From Alopecurus myosuroides (taxonomy: Eukaryota; Streptophyta; Magnoliopsida; Poales; Poaceae), in contig CM054061.1 in assembly GCA_028641055.1 (NCBI GenBank), forward strand, positions 35,095,860 to 35,159,859: 64,000 nucleotides of DNA, given 5' to 3'. The position numbers were made by a program, and so were the translations under genes. The notes under the pieces are model-generated. The model did no database searches. It saw nothing but the letters and a program-made list of their open reading frames with translations, and was not told where the DNA came from. Within the stretch, counting starts at the first letter, position 1, and every line of letters starts with the position of its first letter. Of this stretch, positions 1 to 11,236 are shown one piece after another.

Positions 1-69
1 TGGTAAAGTTCCCTGCCATTTGCTGATTGCTAATTGCTAATTCGATGATGAATAGGCGGGTTTGCTACG

Positions 70-1562
70 ATGGACTTCGAGTTCTTCACGTGGGTAGATC
101 CTTTGCTGCAGACGCTGCCACGGAAGTTTGCAAACTTGATGGACGGCCGTGAGCCCGATGAACTGAGGGTGTGTGAGGTGGGCAATCGGCGCACCACAAT
201 CTGGGACATTGATGTGGAGTTCAAGGGCCCTGGCCGTATGTTCCTCAAGGGCACTTGGTCTCGGTTCGTGAACACTTATGGCCTCGAGTTAGGAAATATC
301 CTGATCTGCACATACGACGGCGACAACATGCTCACCGTCAAGATGTTCAACAATGAAATGTGTCGCATACGTTACAACGACAACTGCAGTACGTGCTTCT
401 TATCACAAAAATTGTCAATTCTGCGTATTTGTTGGAAGTAATAACTGTTGCTGGATATTGAGTTCCATATTTGTTGGATGGTGTACAGGCAGGATTACTG
501 GGATGGATGCGGCTGGCTTCGAGTTCTTCAGGGTCATCCTAGACACTTCAGCGGAGAAAATGGTACGGTAGTAAAACCTGAAACAGGAATTTGATATATG
601 TAACTTGGTGTGTATAACTCTAAACCCTGATTGGTCATTTGCTGCAGAGGCTGCCTCAGCCGCTTGTGGACTTGCTGAAGGACCAGACCCTCACTGAAAT
701 GTACCTGCGTGAGGAGGAGGATATCAGCCTGTGGGATGTGGGAGTGGTCCTCGAGAAGTGTGGCCGCATGTACCTCAAGCGCGGCTGGCAGTCGTTCGCC
801 CGCCGTTTCAGCTTCAACCAGGGGGATTTCGTCCACTTCTGTTTCGACGGCTTTGATGTGCTCACCGTCAAGGTGTTCGACCCAACCATGTGCCGCAAGC
901 GCTACCAACACAGGGATGACAGTTCAAGTGACAGTGATGATGATGAGATAATCGAGAGAGGTACAAAAATTCTTTATTCATTGTTTATTAGTGTCATGTA
1001 GTGGATGAATAACCAGGTGTTGCTTTGTTACATATAGGACCTGGTATTAGGGGAGATCTCATCTTCGACGACTATTGCATATTTGGGAACAAGCTGCACC
1101 TGAACAAGGCTGGAGTGCTTCAGCTGAACGAAATGGCGGACGACGCTGCGGAAAATCTTCTCAAGTACTATGTTTGCAGGATGATACCGTCCTCTCTGGA
1201 CAAACAAAAGGGCAAAATGGTTAGAATCTGTTTTATTTGACATTGTTCAAACCTTTCGTCTTTCAATCTTTCTAATTGTTGTAATATTATTATCTTCACA
1301 GGAGTTTGGACCTGAGTTCACTAGAGCTGGCCTCAAGAATTATCTGAAAACACCTGTGAATGTAAATGTTGGGTGCACTGCCAACGGGGAACGGCACGAT
1401 ATGATGATGAAGATGGGAGCTGACAAGAAAAAGGCAATACTGAGTCGTGGATGGACAACAGCTATGAAAAGCTACAATATCGAGAAGGGAGCCAATGTGA
1501 TCTTCTGCTTCAAGCCAAATGCACCTGGCAAGCTTCTTCTGGAGATGATTGTAATGAACTGA
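70..1562 (+). CDS. Three-domain B3 DNA-binding protein, five exons
   Basis: Plant B3 (REM-like) nuclear DNA-binding protein; family knowledge suggests transcriptional regulation, target unknown. Proposed exons 70-388, 489-562, 648-960, 1038-1219 and 1302-1562, all with GT-AG borders and compatible phase, give 382 residues. Three B3-type domains are visible: about residues 1-107 (FEFFTWVDPLLQ, then MFLKGTWSRF and ILICTYDGDNMLTVKMF), about 108-240 (FEFFRVILD, MYLKRGWQSF, DVLTVKVFDPTMC) and a C-terminal one (EFGPEFTRAGLKNYL, AILSRGWTTAM, ANVIFCFKPNAPGKLLLEMI). Domains 1 and 2 are recognisably duplicates of each other. An acidic serine run (SSSDSDDDE) follows domain 2. The ATG at 70 is the first in frame; an upstream exon outside the window cannot be excluded. 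No disabling mutation seen. It may sit inside the CACTA-1 footprint. Confidence 0.8.
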
Positions 1563-1910
1563 TGGAGATTATTGTAATGAACTGATGGAGATGATTGTAA
1601 TGAACTTATGGAAATGTTGCTATCTTAAGCAGTACTGAACTGATGGAATGGATGAAATGTGTTGATCATCTTCTTTTGTCTCTGAACTTATTTCATGAAT
1701 GAAATGTGTTGATCATCTATATATCTGAGCTTATTTCATGAATGAAATGCAAGTGTTCTTTTTGTCTCTGAACTTTTTTGATGCATATCTGTTGATGAAT
1801 GCAAAGCTCTGTTGATGAATGCAAAGCTTCTGTAAATTGTTTTTGGTAAGGCACAAGTAAGATGAGTATAAAAAGTGTTAGACATCAACAACCAACATGA
1901 TTTGTACATA

Positions 1911-1982
1911 GAGCCCAGTGGTAACCCATGCCACTAGATAGTCAGGAGGTCTTGGGTTCGAGTCCCAGGCCTCAACCTTTTT
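1911..1982 (+). repeat. tRNA-related pol III promoter module 1 (SINE-like)
   Basis: GAGCCCAGTGG at 1911-1921 fits box A in 10 of 11 positions and GGTTCGAGTCC at 1955-1965 fits box B exactly; the start-to-start distance is 44 bp and a T5 run follows at 1978-1982. This is the layout of a tRNA or tRNA-derived SINE head. A cloverleaf for a functional tRNA is not evident, so I call a tRNA-related repeat rather than a tRNA gene. Confidence 0.5.
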
Positions 1983-2200
1983 AGTATATTTTCCAAAATT
2001 GTTTCAAACTAGAAATCTCAATCCAGCAATGTTTCAAACTACAAATACAAATTCGAATACCAGTCCAGTAATGTTTCAAACTCCAAAAACAAATTCGAAT
2101 ACCAGTCCAGTAATGTTTCTTCTTTCTTTTATTTGCATTTCACACAGATAAAATATATATATAATGTATTATACATCAATAACTAACAAAATCAGTCGTA

Positions 2201-2278
2201 TAGCCCAGTGGCAACACAGTACTCTATCCCAGCTCCTTGGTTCGATACCTGGGTCACATCCATTTTTTCTGCTATTTT
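2201..2278 (+). repeat. tRNA-related pol III promoter module 2 (SINE-like)
   Basis: TAGCCCAGTGG at 2201-2211 is a perfect box A, GGTTCGATACC at 2239-2249 a box B with one mismatch, and a T6 run lies at 2273-2278. The sequence before box A (ACATCAATAACTAACA) resembles that before module 1 (ACATCAACAACCAACA), so the two modules are diverged copies of one unit about 290 bp apart. Confidence 0.5.
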
Positions 2279-2518
2279 CTACATTTAGAGATAACAGTCC
2301 AGTAATGCAAATTCAGAGTTTCAGGCACAACCAAAATTCAGAGAAAATCAGTGCAGATTCATAATAGATATCCAGAAATCAGTGTACAATTATTACAAGT
2401 TTTGGAGAAATCAGTACATAAATCATCATTACAAGCAATTTCTCAATGCCATTGTCTGAAATGCATGAGTTGCATCACTACTTCAAAAACATTTTTCTCT
2501 TCATGCCCAGTCCATCTG

Positions 2519-5500
2519 CTACTCATCGTCATCGATGCCAAAACCAGGAACTCTATGCCTAGTACTATTTTCCTCATCATCACTAGCATATTGGAACATA
2601 GTATCATCTTGTTCATCATCCCCGCTTTCATGTCCATCCACAACCATCTTTCTTTTTTTCTTCATGCCTTCTACAACTGTAGCTTTTAAAATCACACGCT
2701 CTCGATGGTCTCTTCGCAATCTGGTTTGGACAGTGGATTCATGTGGTTGCTCAGGAACTTCCGTGGAGTCATCATCCTGGTATGTTAGGCCACCACCACC
2801 GGGACCTTCAGTTTCCTTCACACTCCACAAGTGTCTATGCTGAAACTTTTGCACAACTCGCCAGTTTCCTTGCAAGAGTGTGTCTGGTAGATAGAATACC
2901 TTTGTTGCTTGTGTTGGCAGAATAAAAGGATCATTCTTATACCAGAATCTTCCAGTGTTGATGCTTTTGAAGTGTCCATCATCCCTCAATCCGGCGTTCT
3001 TCTTGCCACCAACATCAAACCAGTCACACCGAAATAAGACAACCGAACGGTGTAGGCCTCCGCTAGAGTTGTACTGCAACTCAATGATGCTTCTTAGCTG
3101 ACCATAGAAGTCAATCTCCTCACCGTCATGATCTCCCTCGGTGACAATTCCACTATTCTGTGTCTTTCTGTTTTTCTCGCGGTGAATAGTGTGGTACCGG
3201 ACGCTGTCAACGATACATGCTGAATACTTTCTGACTCGCATATCCGGCTCGCATGCCAAAGCAAAGAGATCATCACTAACCTTCATCTCCTCAGGCAACT
3301 TTCCAATCTACACAAATAAACTAGGATGAGTAACACATACAAAAGAAAGATCATGTTGCAATGGATTCTATGGGTAAAGATCTCACATGATTCTTAAACC
3401 ATTTAGAAAATCTCTTGGCAAGTATTTTATCAACATGGATGCGGCTTTCTTCCTTTTTCAACTCTTCTTTGCAGATCCTGCAAACCAAGGAAAAATAGTG
3501 AGCTAAAAGATGGGTTCCTTCCAACTCAAGGAAAAAATATAACAAGTTCACAAAATAGAACTTACTCTATATATGGTTGGACCTCAGGGCAACTTCTGAG
3601 CACAAACCACACCATCTTGTCATATTCATCACCATCAATCTCCAAGTACTTTGACCCTCCAATAAAGTTCACACCATGATCGAAAACCGAGACATCACCA
3701 ATGTGTGAATCGCCCCTCTCACTATTTCTGCTCGGGCGATTCCATCTCGTTTCCATATCATCAAAGTATTTTGAACAAAATGTCAAGCACTCATCGACGA
3801 CATATGCTTCTGCAATCGAACCTTCCGGTCTCGCCGTGTTTCGCACATAGCGCTTACAAGTAAGCAGTCTTCTTTCAACCGGGAACATCCAACCGTATTG
3901 CACAGGGCCTCTAAGCATTGCTTCTTTTGGTAAATGCACAGTCAAATGGACCATCACGGTGAAAAAGGCCGGAGGGAAGATCTTCTCAAGCTTGCAAAGA
4001 ATTATTGGGATTTCCTTTTCAAGTCTTTTCAGCACAGATAACTTGAGTGTTTTGCAGCACAACTCTCTAAAGAAATTTCCCAGCTCAGCAACCGCTTCAT
4101 ATATATCCTTATGCATGATTCCTCGGAGACCAGCGGGTAAAATCCTTTGGAGAAGTATGTGGCAATCATGAGTTTTAAGCCCATGAAGCTTGCATCCATC
4201 AGGGGAAACACACTTTGCTAGGTTAGCGGCGTAACCATCCGGAAATCTCACTGCTCTGATGAAGTCACAAAATGCACGCTTTTCTTCTTTACTCATTGTA
4301 TACCATGCTGGTGGCATTTCATATGAATCTTTATCTACTTCCCTTAGATGCAACTCTTTCCTTATGCCAATGTCTTCAAGATCAAGCCTAGAGTTCAAAG
4401 TGTCGTTTGTCTTCCCTTCAATGTTTAGGAATGTCCCGAGCAGATTATCACATATGTTCTTCTCTATGTGCATTACGTCAAGATTATTCCTCAATTTGAG
4501 ATCAGGCCAGTATTGCAGGTCCCACAGAACAGACCTTCGGTCCCAACATTGACCTTCTTCACGCTTTCTTTTCTTCACGAGCTTTCCTGGTCTCACATTT
4601 CTAACCTTTTCCAGTTGCTGCTCCAACTCTTCTTTAGTGAACTCTTTCGGCTCGTCGCGGGTTTCTGTCTGACCATTGAATTCTTTGCTTCTTCGCCAGC
4701 GATGGTCTGGAGGAAGAAACCGGCGGTGCCCAATATAGCAAATCTTGCTCCTTATCCTCATCGAGCAAGGGTTTTTGTCACAGCGAACGCAAGCCTGATA
4801 ACCCGCTGTGATCCTCCCCGACAAAGTGTGAAGTGCTGGAAAATCATGTATGCACCATATGACCGCAGCACGTAGAGTAAACTTCTCGCCGGGAGTCAAG
4901 GCATCGTACGTGTTAGGTACACCGTTCCAGAGCTCGAGCAGTTCTTCTACAAGGGGCTCCATAAATACGTCGAAATCCTTTCCTGGAGACTCTGGTCCCG
5001 GGATAAGCAACGCCATCATAAAGTTGGACTGATCCATGCATGCCCATGGGGGCATGTTGTACGGCACCACAAATACCGGCCACATGCTATATGACGTGGC
5101 CTGGTTCCCAAACGGATTAAAGCCATCTGTGGCAAGGCCGAGTCTTATGTTCCTTGGGTCTTCGGCAAACTTATCATATTTCCTATCAAAGTCCTTCCAT
5201 GCCTCTCCGTCCGCTGGATGGCTCAGCTCATCTTCAACAGGTTGTCGCTTGAGCTTGTGCCACTGCACCTCCTCTGATGATTTCTTGGAGATAAACATCC
5301 GCTTCAGCCTTGGTTTCAACGGAAAGTGCCTCAAAACCTTCTGCGGTACCGACCTTTTCCCATCAGCATCTTTCCACCTTGAGGCTTTGCATTTTGGGCA
5401 GTTGTCATAGTCCTCATAATCCTTCCGAAACAAGACACAGTTATTTGGGCAAACATGTATTGAAACATAACCTAGCCCCAACTTGCGGATTATGCCCAAA

Positions 5501-6126
5501 GCTTCGTCATAACACTTGGGAACACCACTATGAGGGAATTGCAAGGTCAACAGATTCAGTATCGCGTTGAATGCAGCATTGCTGATCCGGTAGAATGACT
5601 TGACGTGGAGTAACTTCACGGTGAAGGTAAATCTTGAAAATTTGCCCCCTTCAACAGCTGACCGCTTCGCCTCCTCAAACAACTCGGCAAACATCGACTT
5701 GTGTCCATCATCATGGTCTTCCGAGTTGTATAGATCCTTCAACAGGTCAGGAATCCTATCATCTTCATCTCCATCCTCTTCCTCCAAATCTGCATTCTCT
5801 TGCAAAACTTGTTCCATAAAATCAATGTCATCATCATGACCATGGTGTGGCTGCGGGGCATCAACTTCAGCATGTTGAGGTTCTACATGCAAAGGTTCTC
5901 CATGATGGATCCACCTATCATATGTGCTGGCCATCCCAAAAATAAGCAAATGGTCTTCTACTCTTCCTTGAGCTTGTTCTTTACGGTTCATGCACTGGCA
6001 GCACGGGCAAAGTATGAGAGCATCCTTGGCAAAATTCAAGCTGACAAATTGCATGAACTCTGTCACTCCCTTAATATGCTCAGGAGAAAACTTTGTGACC
6101 CCTCTTGTAATCCAACTTCTGTCCAT
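2519..6126 (-). CDS. CACTA (En/Spm) TNP2-type transposase, three exons
   Basis: Transposase that binds and cuts the ends of CACTA elements in the nucleus. Proposed exons, minus strand: 6126-3566, 3477-3387, 3307-2519, with matching phases, giving 1146 residues. Order of domains: transposase-associated domain at the N-terminus (DRSWITRGVTKFSPEHIKGV, then CPCCQCMNR); TNP2 core (GYVSIHVCPNNCVLFRKDY, then LGLATDGFNPFG, then LRNNLDVMHIEKNICDNLLG, then GLKTHDCHILLQ); DUF4218 (LTVHLPKEAMLRGPVQYGWM); and DUF4216 in the last exon (VVLFRCDWFDVG, INTGRFWY, WRVVQKFQHRHLW). Acidic residues of the presumed catalytic core (TDG, LDVMH) are intact, and I see no stop or frameshift. Thirty-six bases of open frame precede this ATG, but an acceptor-like TTTGGCAG lies directly before it, so a non-coding first exon is likely. 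Confidence 0.85.
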
Positions 6127-6321
6127 CTGCCAAACACCACAAAAATGTTGCAACTTTAGCAATCATTCTATAATTTAAGACCACATGAAGCCAAATGAGC
6201 TACAAAATATCAAATCAAACACCAAAAAAAACCTAGGCCTACATCAGGCTGAAGCATCATTCTAAAACATCAAGGAAAATGCTCAAAGTTCATATATTAT
6301 GTATATAAAGATACTATTGTA

Positions 6322-6473
6322 TCTCTGGTAAAAATCACTATATAGAAATACTATTGAATCTTTCATATATTCAGTGAACAAGTTAAAATTCCATAGTTCT
6401 CTGGTAAAAATCACTATATAGAAATACTATTGAATCTTTCATATATTCAGTGAACAAATTAAAATTCCAAAGT
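6322..6473. repeat. Tandem duplication, 2 x 76 bp
   Basis: Two near-identical units (6322-6397 and 6398-6473), each beginning TCTCTGGTAAAAATCAC and ending near ATTCAGTGAACAA, lie in the 5' non-coding part of CACTA-1. They differ at a few bases only. Confidence 0.85.
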
Positions 6474-7148
6474 TCAGTGAATACTTTCTGCACAAATCCC
6501 ACAAGAACAAGTCTCTAATGCATTTACATTTCCTTGAAAACAAACAGAAGCGTGCTATATACATTGGACAGGAAGAACACGATTGGAATTGGCGAAGAAC
6601 AGTGGACATAAATCTGGAATCAGTAGAGAACAATAAACTCAATTCATCTAGTGACTACTAGTACACCTAGATGATCGATCCCCGAGCTCACCTTGAGCCA
6701 GTTCACCTAGATTGGAAGAGGTCCAACCGAGACTTGGCGTCGGCAGCAGTCCGTCGACGCGCAACCGGGACTTGGCGTCCGGCACCTTCTCCGAGCTCCT
6801 TCTCTGGTGAACGCCGCCCCGAGCCCCTTCTCCGGTGAACGCCGCCCCACCCCTTCTCGGATGAACGCCGCCCCGAGCCCTGACGGAGGCCCTGCCGCTG
6901 CACCGTCATGACCCCCCCCCACCGCCGATGCCACTTCCAGGGGAAGTTGCTGAGGAAGGTGCCGCCGCCGGTGAACCCCCTCCGTCGCCAGTGAACCCCC
7001 TCCGCCGCCAGTTAACCCCTTCTCGGGTAGGTCTGTCTGAATCTGAATCTCAGCCAAGTCCCAACGAGTGTGTCTGTCTGAATCTGAAATCTGAATCGAA
7101 TATTTGTATATGTACAAAACTGTCACGGTACTGTCAACATGAATTCGC
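6474..7148. other. 5' non-coding part of CACTA-1, with GC-rich repeats
   Basis: No gene supported. From about 6780 to 7030 there are short GC-rich repeats: GGTGAACGCCGCCCC with variants around 6796-6885 and GTGAACCCCCTCCG with variants around 6970-7030. Reading frames here are repeat-driven and I do not call them genes. This is probably the untranslated first exon or promoter of the TNP2 gene. Confidence 0.5.
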
Positions 7149-7222
7149 TAGCCTAGTGGTAGAGAACATACCAGATGCGCTCGAGCGCTGGGTTCGAGCC
7201 CCCGCTCCCACCACATATTTTT
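7149..7222 (+). repeat. tRNA-related pol III promoter module 3 (SINE-like)
   Basis: TAGCCTAGTGG at 7149-7159 (box A, exact fit to consensus) and GGTTCGAGCCC at 7191-7201 (box B, exact fit), followed by a T5 run at about 7217-7222. It lies between the TNP2 5' region and the CACTA-1 terminus and has the same plus orientation as modules 1 and 2. Confidence 0.5.
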
Positions 7223-7619
7223 GCGCTGGATTAATCTGCGCAGGATGGCCATAGCGGCTGACATGGCCCACCTAGACCATGACACGTAGGCGAGCCTGCT
7301 GATATGGCAGCTATAACATGCGAACGACCATTTGCATTGGTCACAGAGAGGCATTGATATGGAACAAACATATTTCTGATTGAATTGCGACCAATTCATA
7401 TATGGCTACGGTGACCTTTTAGGCCTAAATGGTCGTGGTGTTTTCTGTTTTCGAGCCTCCCATGTACCCCGCGACCAACTTGTTAAGAATGGTCACAGAT
7501 CCGTGACCAATATTTTTCGGGTCACCGCCGGATGGTCACTAGTTGACATATTTGTTGTAGTGTCACTCGCAGCACCATTCCCAGCACCCAAGTTCGTAAG
7601 CAGAGCTACTCCCGAGCGC

Positions 7620-10615
7620 ACGCACGAACGTCACCCGAAACCTCACCGGAGCAGCCGGAACCCCTTCGCGCCGCCCACTGATGGCATCTCAGAGCTCCTC
7701 ACCGGCACGCTCCATCGCGATGGAGATCTACGAGATCATCAACATGATGGATCCCTTAGTGGATTCCCCAACGCATGCAACCGGCGAGAGCCGGCGAAAG
7801 CTGCTAGAGGTGCAGCGGCCGAGGAAATCCCTCTCACCGCCGCAGATCTTGCGGGGTCTTCCTCCGCGCCATCCCCGCCGTTCGCGCCCGAGACGACGGA
7901 GGAGAAAATCACCCTCGTCGGAGACGAGCTTGCGGCCGCGTCCGTCGCGGCGTCCGCCGCCGCCGGTGCCGAAGATGGAGTGGAAACTGCCGGCAATTGG
8001 AGCCAGAGCAGTATTTCGCCTTCCCTCCTTCCAACAATTGAAAAGGAGGGGCTGCTGCTAAAAGGCAAATGGCGGAGCCCGGAGGACGAGTCCGAGCCTG
8101 CGTCAAAAGATGGGGAACGCGTTGTCCTTGCCTCCCACATTATCAGAGGTATGGGGTTTCCTCCGTCCGCCTTTTTTCTCCAAGTCCTAGCTCACTATAA
8201 CATCCAACCCCACAATCTGCCTCCCAACTCCATCCCGTACTTAGCCGGATTTCAGGCCCTTTTTGAGGGATATCTAGGTTTAGCTCCTAGGTTAGATTTC
8301 TGGCTATATTGTTTTGGGGTTCAGCGGAACTCTTCGGAGGGTGCACTCCCAACTTGTGGAACCATATCCTTCACCCTGCGTAGATTCTGGGAGGATTGGT
8401 TCCCCAAGATCAAGACATCGGAATCCGTGAAATTCTGGTCGGGTTCCTTCTTCTACCATCCCGACATTCCATTTCCTGGGAAAACCACCGGGGTTCCACC
8501 TTTTTCGAATACCGCTCCCGTCCCCCATGAGAATTGGGGAACTGAAGTAGTACAATCCCTGCCGCCGGATCTTCTCAGGATCAAGCGGCGCATCGCGAAA
8601 CTCGTCGCCTCTGATCCGCCTCTGACCGGCATGGACACTGTCCTATGCTAGTTGGAAAGGCTGATTCGGCCTTTGGCTGATCACGGCACTCGCCTCCTCT
8701 AGCAGTCATGCGGACAACGAACAAGGTTTGGTCGACAAAAGATTTGCGGAGACACGCGAATCAATAGGTCGCTTCGCGCGACCAATATGAAGAAAGCCGG
8801 CCAATGTATACAGCTTCGAATCCGGCTCCCAAGGTACAATTCTTTGCCTTTCGGGTTATAGATTCTTTTCATTTTCTCGGTTTCGTGCTTTTAACTCGGT
8901 TTTTTCCTTTTTAACACATCACCGAACTTCCTGAGTCGGAACTTGCTTCTGACGCCGAGCTGGAGGCATTGCGCTCCAGCTTTGCCGGCGGACGGAAGCG
9001 CAATAAGATTTCCACTTCACAGGAAATCATTGATCTTGACGGGGTTCCCATCGCCACCTCCAGGTTTGAACATCTATATTGTTTTTCTTTATCGGAATTT
9101 TTCCCTTGTGTCGGAGTTTTAACTTTTCGGCCTTTCTATTTTTTAGCTTGCCCCCACAACTCTGAAGCCTAAAAAGCTAAAGAGGCACAAATCTGTGGCC
9201 AGCAGAGGCCCACATCCTTCCACTGCTACTGCTCCGGATATCCCGGTAGTAGCAACAGAAGAGCACGCTGCTACCCCAACGTCGAAACCCAGCAGACCAG
9301 CCAGCCCATTGTGCCGGAAACATACACGAGGGAAAGAGCGGTCCCTGAGGTGGGAGGTCCTTCTCGGATAACTGAGGAGGAACCCATTCCCACCTTTGAT
9401 AAAGATTTCAAGAATATCAACGAGGGCCTTAGCGCTGTCGGGACTCTTTTTGCTGAATACGCAAAGGAGTTCACCGAAAATTTGGCAGGTTTACGGCGGA
9501 TGAGCCAGGTATTATCTCTAGCCCCCAAGCAATAAGTAAAATGCCTGCTTTTTACTTAATGCTTTCATTATCATGCTTGTTTCTAACTTAAGTTCTTCGT
9601 TTTATTTCCGTGTTTCAGAAAACCGCTGAAACTATAAACCTGGAAGTTTTCAGCAAACTCACCGTCAAGAATAAGGAGGTTAGAAACCTTCTATCTATTC
9701 TTGACGTTTAGGAAGCAGAGCTGGCATCATCTCAGCTACATCTCGAGGAAACAACAGGTATATTCTACTTATCTCAGGTTTATTGTCCATAATTTTTCCT
9801 AAGTAATTTTCTGAGTTTTCTTAACCCGGAATTTTTTTCTCGCTTTTCAGCTGCTTTGGCGAGAGCCAAACAAGTTGCTGAAGATGCCGGCAACGCCGAG
9901 AATCTCCGCCGGGAGAACCTGGAGAGAAGGAGCTGGAGGCCAGCAATTTGGCTCTTGGCATTGCTCAATCCAAGGCCTCCGAGCAAGCTGACAAGGACAA
10001 GGAAACCATCCAAGACTTGGAGAATGCCTTGACCCTGGGCCTGGAGGAAGGATCTGAGATGGATAAGATCCTCGGTAAGTTATATACTTTTACCGGATTT
10101 TCCATGTTTTGATTTCTTTCTCTGCTTTTTCACTAACCCTTTGGTTGTTTGTCTGAAAATACAGGAGATAGCCCAGCACTTTCTCGGATTGAAAAAATCC
10201 GAGCTTTTGGGAAAGTATTCACCGCGATCAAAACTGCGGGAATGTTGCTCATCAACAGATACCTTCCCGCGATCAAGTCTGGGGAGCTCTCGGAAGTTGA
10301 AAAACTTCCGGGAGCCATCATAGAAATTGCGGAGTCCAAGGAATCCACTTTGCGCTCCGCGGCACGGGGTGGTGCGCGCATGGCTTTAGGGCTTATGCGT
10401 ATGCATTATCCTAGTGCCAAATCTTGGCGCGTGGCGTCCGGTATCCCTCTAGGATATACGGAAATCCAGCGGACCACCATCTTTGATGAAATCAAAGGTC
10501 ATGCTACCAAGATTGCTTCTATGGTGAATATCTCCATCACCTATCCGTAATAAGAAATTCCAGAAGCCCCCGAGGAGGACAGCAGCGAAGAAGACTCGGA
10601 TGCTTGAATAATTTT
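7620..10615 (+). pseudogene. Antisense accessory gene of Tat-type Gypsy element (PF04195-like 'putative gypsy type transposon' domain)
   Basis: Plus-strand multi-exon gene opposite to gag-pol. A start near 7681 (MASQSSSPARSI) is likely, then a frame change near 7770-7800, then a long frame to 8651 with the family's hallmark block (GMGFPPSAFFLQVLAHYNI, PNSIPYLAGFQALFEGYLGL, WFPKIKT). Later exon-like blocks: 8930-9062 (ELEALRSSFAGGRKRNKIS), 9148-9508 (ITEEEPIPTFDKDFKNI), 9619-9756, 9851-10074 (coiled-coil-like, AALARAKQVAEDAGNAENL) and 10165-10550 (IEKIRAFGKVFTAIKTAGML). Stops and frame changes occur after 8651, near 9710 and near 9930, so I call a pseudogene. Function is not known; such genes are recurrent passengers of Tat elements. 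Confidence 0.65.
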
Positions 10616-11236
10616 CCTTGCCCTAGATAGGATAAATAAGAAATAAGAGGATTACTGCACTTTACAATGTAATTTGTATTGTAATGCTTCTATTCATTTG
10701 TATGAACAAGTACTCCGCCTTTTGTAGTTAAGTATTTATCAAATCCTATGCATGTTTTCCGGGTTTTATATTCCTTTATCTTCTAAGTTCTCTGGTTTAT
10801 GTGCTTTAACTTTCATTAGTGTTTGAAATGGCTCAGTAGTATTTTAATCTTCATGCCAAGTGACTGGGTAAAACCGATCAGTTCAATCTCGGAAACACGG
10901 ATCATACTAAAGGCATCTTTACTTACTAGCTCCAGTGACCCAGCACATAAACAATCAGATAATACTTAGAGAATAGTAAGGAATTATTTGAATGAAACTC
11001 GGGCACGTAGGCACAATCCGAGTTTCCTTTAGCCTTTAGTAGGCTGATACCAATTCAGTTTTTAAATGCCGAGCATGCAGGCACAATTCGGGTTAACATT
11101 GAGTATTTTGTAAGATCATTGGGAAATAGATAAGACGGAATCATGCTTTGTACTGTAATAAACTTGTAAAAACATGGATGTAAGAATTCCGACAACTTTA
11201 TTTCATGATCTCAAAGATGTTTACATAGAAATTGAA
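10616..11236. other. Non-coding spacer between the two convergent Gypsy gene sets
   Basis: AT-rich with no supported reading frame. It holds two copies of a short motif, CTCGGGCACGTAGGCACAATCCGAGTT at about 10998 and a diverged partner near 11070 (GAGCATGCAGGCACAATTCGGGTT). It probably contains the 3' ends of both transcripts. Confidence 0.5.

Larger units (their letters stand above)
1563..2518. other. Gene-free stretch with short tandem repeats
   Basis: No gene is supported. It holds TGATGGA-type and GAATGAAATG repeats just after the B3 stop (1562-1760), a tandem array of a roughly 44-bp unit containing CAGTCCAGTAATGTTTCAAAC (1990-2125), and two tRNA-related modules listed separately. The part after 2300 may be 3' untranslated sequence of the TNP2 gene on the minus strand. 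Confidence 0.5.
2350..7562 (-). mobile_element. CACTA-1 DNA transposon (right terminus found, left not found)
   Basis: The terminus at 7562 reads, on the minus strand, CACTACAACAAATATGTC, a CACTA end, followed inward by many GTGACC/GGTCAC subterminal motifs (7330-7540). The next three plus-strand bases, TCA (7563-7565), would be one target duplication. The element encodes the TNP2 gene at 2519-6126. I could not find a matching CACTA terminus or subterminal GTGACC array between 1 and 2500. The start given here is only a minimum extent; the element may run off the left edge of the window. Confidence 0.75.

Noticed and set aside
1911..1982. Functional tRNA gene
   Set aside because: Box A and B are present, but no convincing acceptor stem or anticodon arm could be drawn by eye.
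2474..2490. CACTACTTCAAAAAC as the missing left end of CACTA-1
   Set aside because: It lies only 30 bases after the TNP2 stop, lacks the AAATATGT continuation, has no GTGACC subterminal motifs beside it and no TCA target duplication.
7380..7562. Plus-strand frame starting MNCDQFIYGYG running into the Gypsy accessory gene
   Set aside because: It begins within the CACTA-1 terminus, so the join is an accident of insertion; the gene start is placed after 7563.
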